In this document: piece by piece, positions 63,713-64,000 of the stretch | How positions within the stretch are numbered: position 1 is the first letter of the stretch | How the letters are laid out: each line of letters begins with the position of its first letter | NCBI RefSeq assembly: GCF_002204795.1 | Contig: NZ_NIXO01000004.1 | Location: forward strand, 1 to 64,000 | Source: Pseudomonas sp. K2I15 | Lineage (GTDB): Bacteria > Pseudomonadota > Gammaproteobacteria > Pseudomonadales > Pseudomonadaceae | Reading direction: 5' to 3' | Length of the DNA stretch: 64,000 nt | The notes under the pieces: generated by a model | What the model was told of the DNA's origin: nothing | The model's input: only the letters and a program-made list of their open reading frames with translations | Databases searched by the model: none | Translations under genes and position numbers: made by a program

Positions 63713-64000
63713 TCATGCGAGCGCCGTCTCGGCTGGCGACACGATACTGGTCTTGCCCCCACGCGACTTACCAGAGCTCAAGTACTCGGCAATCGACTCC
63801 TGGGTCACTTCCCCCAGGAACACCCGCTCTGCGTCCATTACCGGCAACCACGAGCGGTTGAACTCGTACATGCGCGACAACAGGATGCGCAAATGCTCGT
63901 CGTACGCCGCCGTGGCGTTGAACTCGCGCAGGTACTGGCCGCAGGTACCGGTCTGACGGTGCAGGTCGCGGCGTCGTACATAACCCAGCGCCTTGTTCTC
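63713..64000 (-). CDS. C-terminal part of a betaine/choline-type ABC transporter ATP-binding protein (partial)
   Basis: Only the last 95 codons are in the window, and the gene runs off the right edge. The frame shows a CBS-type segment (LRILLSRMYEFNRSWLPVMD, then FLGEVTQESIAEYLSSGKS), which is typical of the C-terminal end of osmoprotectant (glycine betaine/carnitine/choline) ABC ATPases such as OpuCA. The ATPase domain itself is outside the window. The role would be energising osmoprotectant or quaternary-amine uptake at the membrane. Confidence 0.7.
   Translation of the reverse strand, partial: ENKALGYVRRRDLHRQTGTCGQYLREFNATAAYDEHLRILLSRMYEFNRSWLPVMDAERVFLGEVTQESIAEYLSSGKSRGGKTSIVSPAETALA

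Noticed and set aside
1..64000. CRISPR array or cas genes
   Set aside because: No regularly spaced repeats and no Cas-like motifs were seen.

Overview
The window is a stretch of a Pseudomonas chromosome, most likely of the fluorescens group. The right part keeps the gene order known around P. aeruginosa PA4513-PA4524 (nadC, a DUF1631 gene, ampD, ampE, a chemotaxis transducer, speC, piuC and its flavoprotein neighbour). It is GC-rich and carries REP-type repeats common in fluorescens-group genomes. The left 40 kb is an AT-richer, mosaic genomic island next to a tRNA-Thr(CGT) gene, in the interval between tRNA-Thr and nadC.

Region 1 (1-6.0 kb): a fragment of an IS21-like end, tRNA-Thr, and a four-gene recombination operon. 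Three overlapping tyrosine recombinases and one small protein match the ginABCD layout of GInt islands. Region 2 (6.0-10.4 kb) is a decayed zone with an IS3-type remnant, a broken msrA, and a translationally coupled pair made of a membrane protein and a methyltransferase. Region 3 (10.5-23.6 kb) is a complete DNA phosphorothioation system: the restriction module dptFGH on the plus strand faces the modification module dndBCDE on the minus strand, with a strong hairpin between them. dndA is absent, so the cysteine desulfurase is presumably chromosomal.

Region 4 (24-36.3 kb) is a second defence-like zone. It holds several proteins with nuclease-like motifs (two Mrr-type enzymes and three candidates of the PD-(D/E)XK type), a coupled DUF262 plus OLD-like ATPase/TOPRIM pair, two IS5 remnants, and a regulator-lipoprotein-membrane protein group. 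Region 5 (36.7-40.3 kb) has an island-borne MvaT/H-NS-family silencer, decayed copies of the regulator and lipoprotein genes from region 4, a three-gene operon containing a zinc-ribbon/ParS-like protein, and a tRNA-like remnant near the probable right boundary.

Region 6 (40.4-64 kb) is core genome: NAD synthesis (nadC), cell-wall recycling and beta-lactamase signalling (ampDE), chemotaxis, tatD, the fructose PTS operon fruBKA with its repressor fruR, a Tat-exported PhoD phosphatase, an iron-related flavoprotein/PiuC pair, a broken Sel1-repeat gene, a ParDE-type toxin-antitoxin pair, ornithine decarboxylase speC, and the C-terminal end of a betaine/choline-type ABC transporter ATPase.

The most notable points are the complete phosphorothioation defence system on a GInt-like island, the clustering of further nuclease-like genes beside it, and a duplicated mvaT-xre-lipoprotein unit in which each copy has lost what the other kept.
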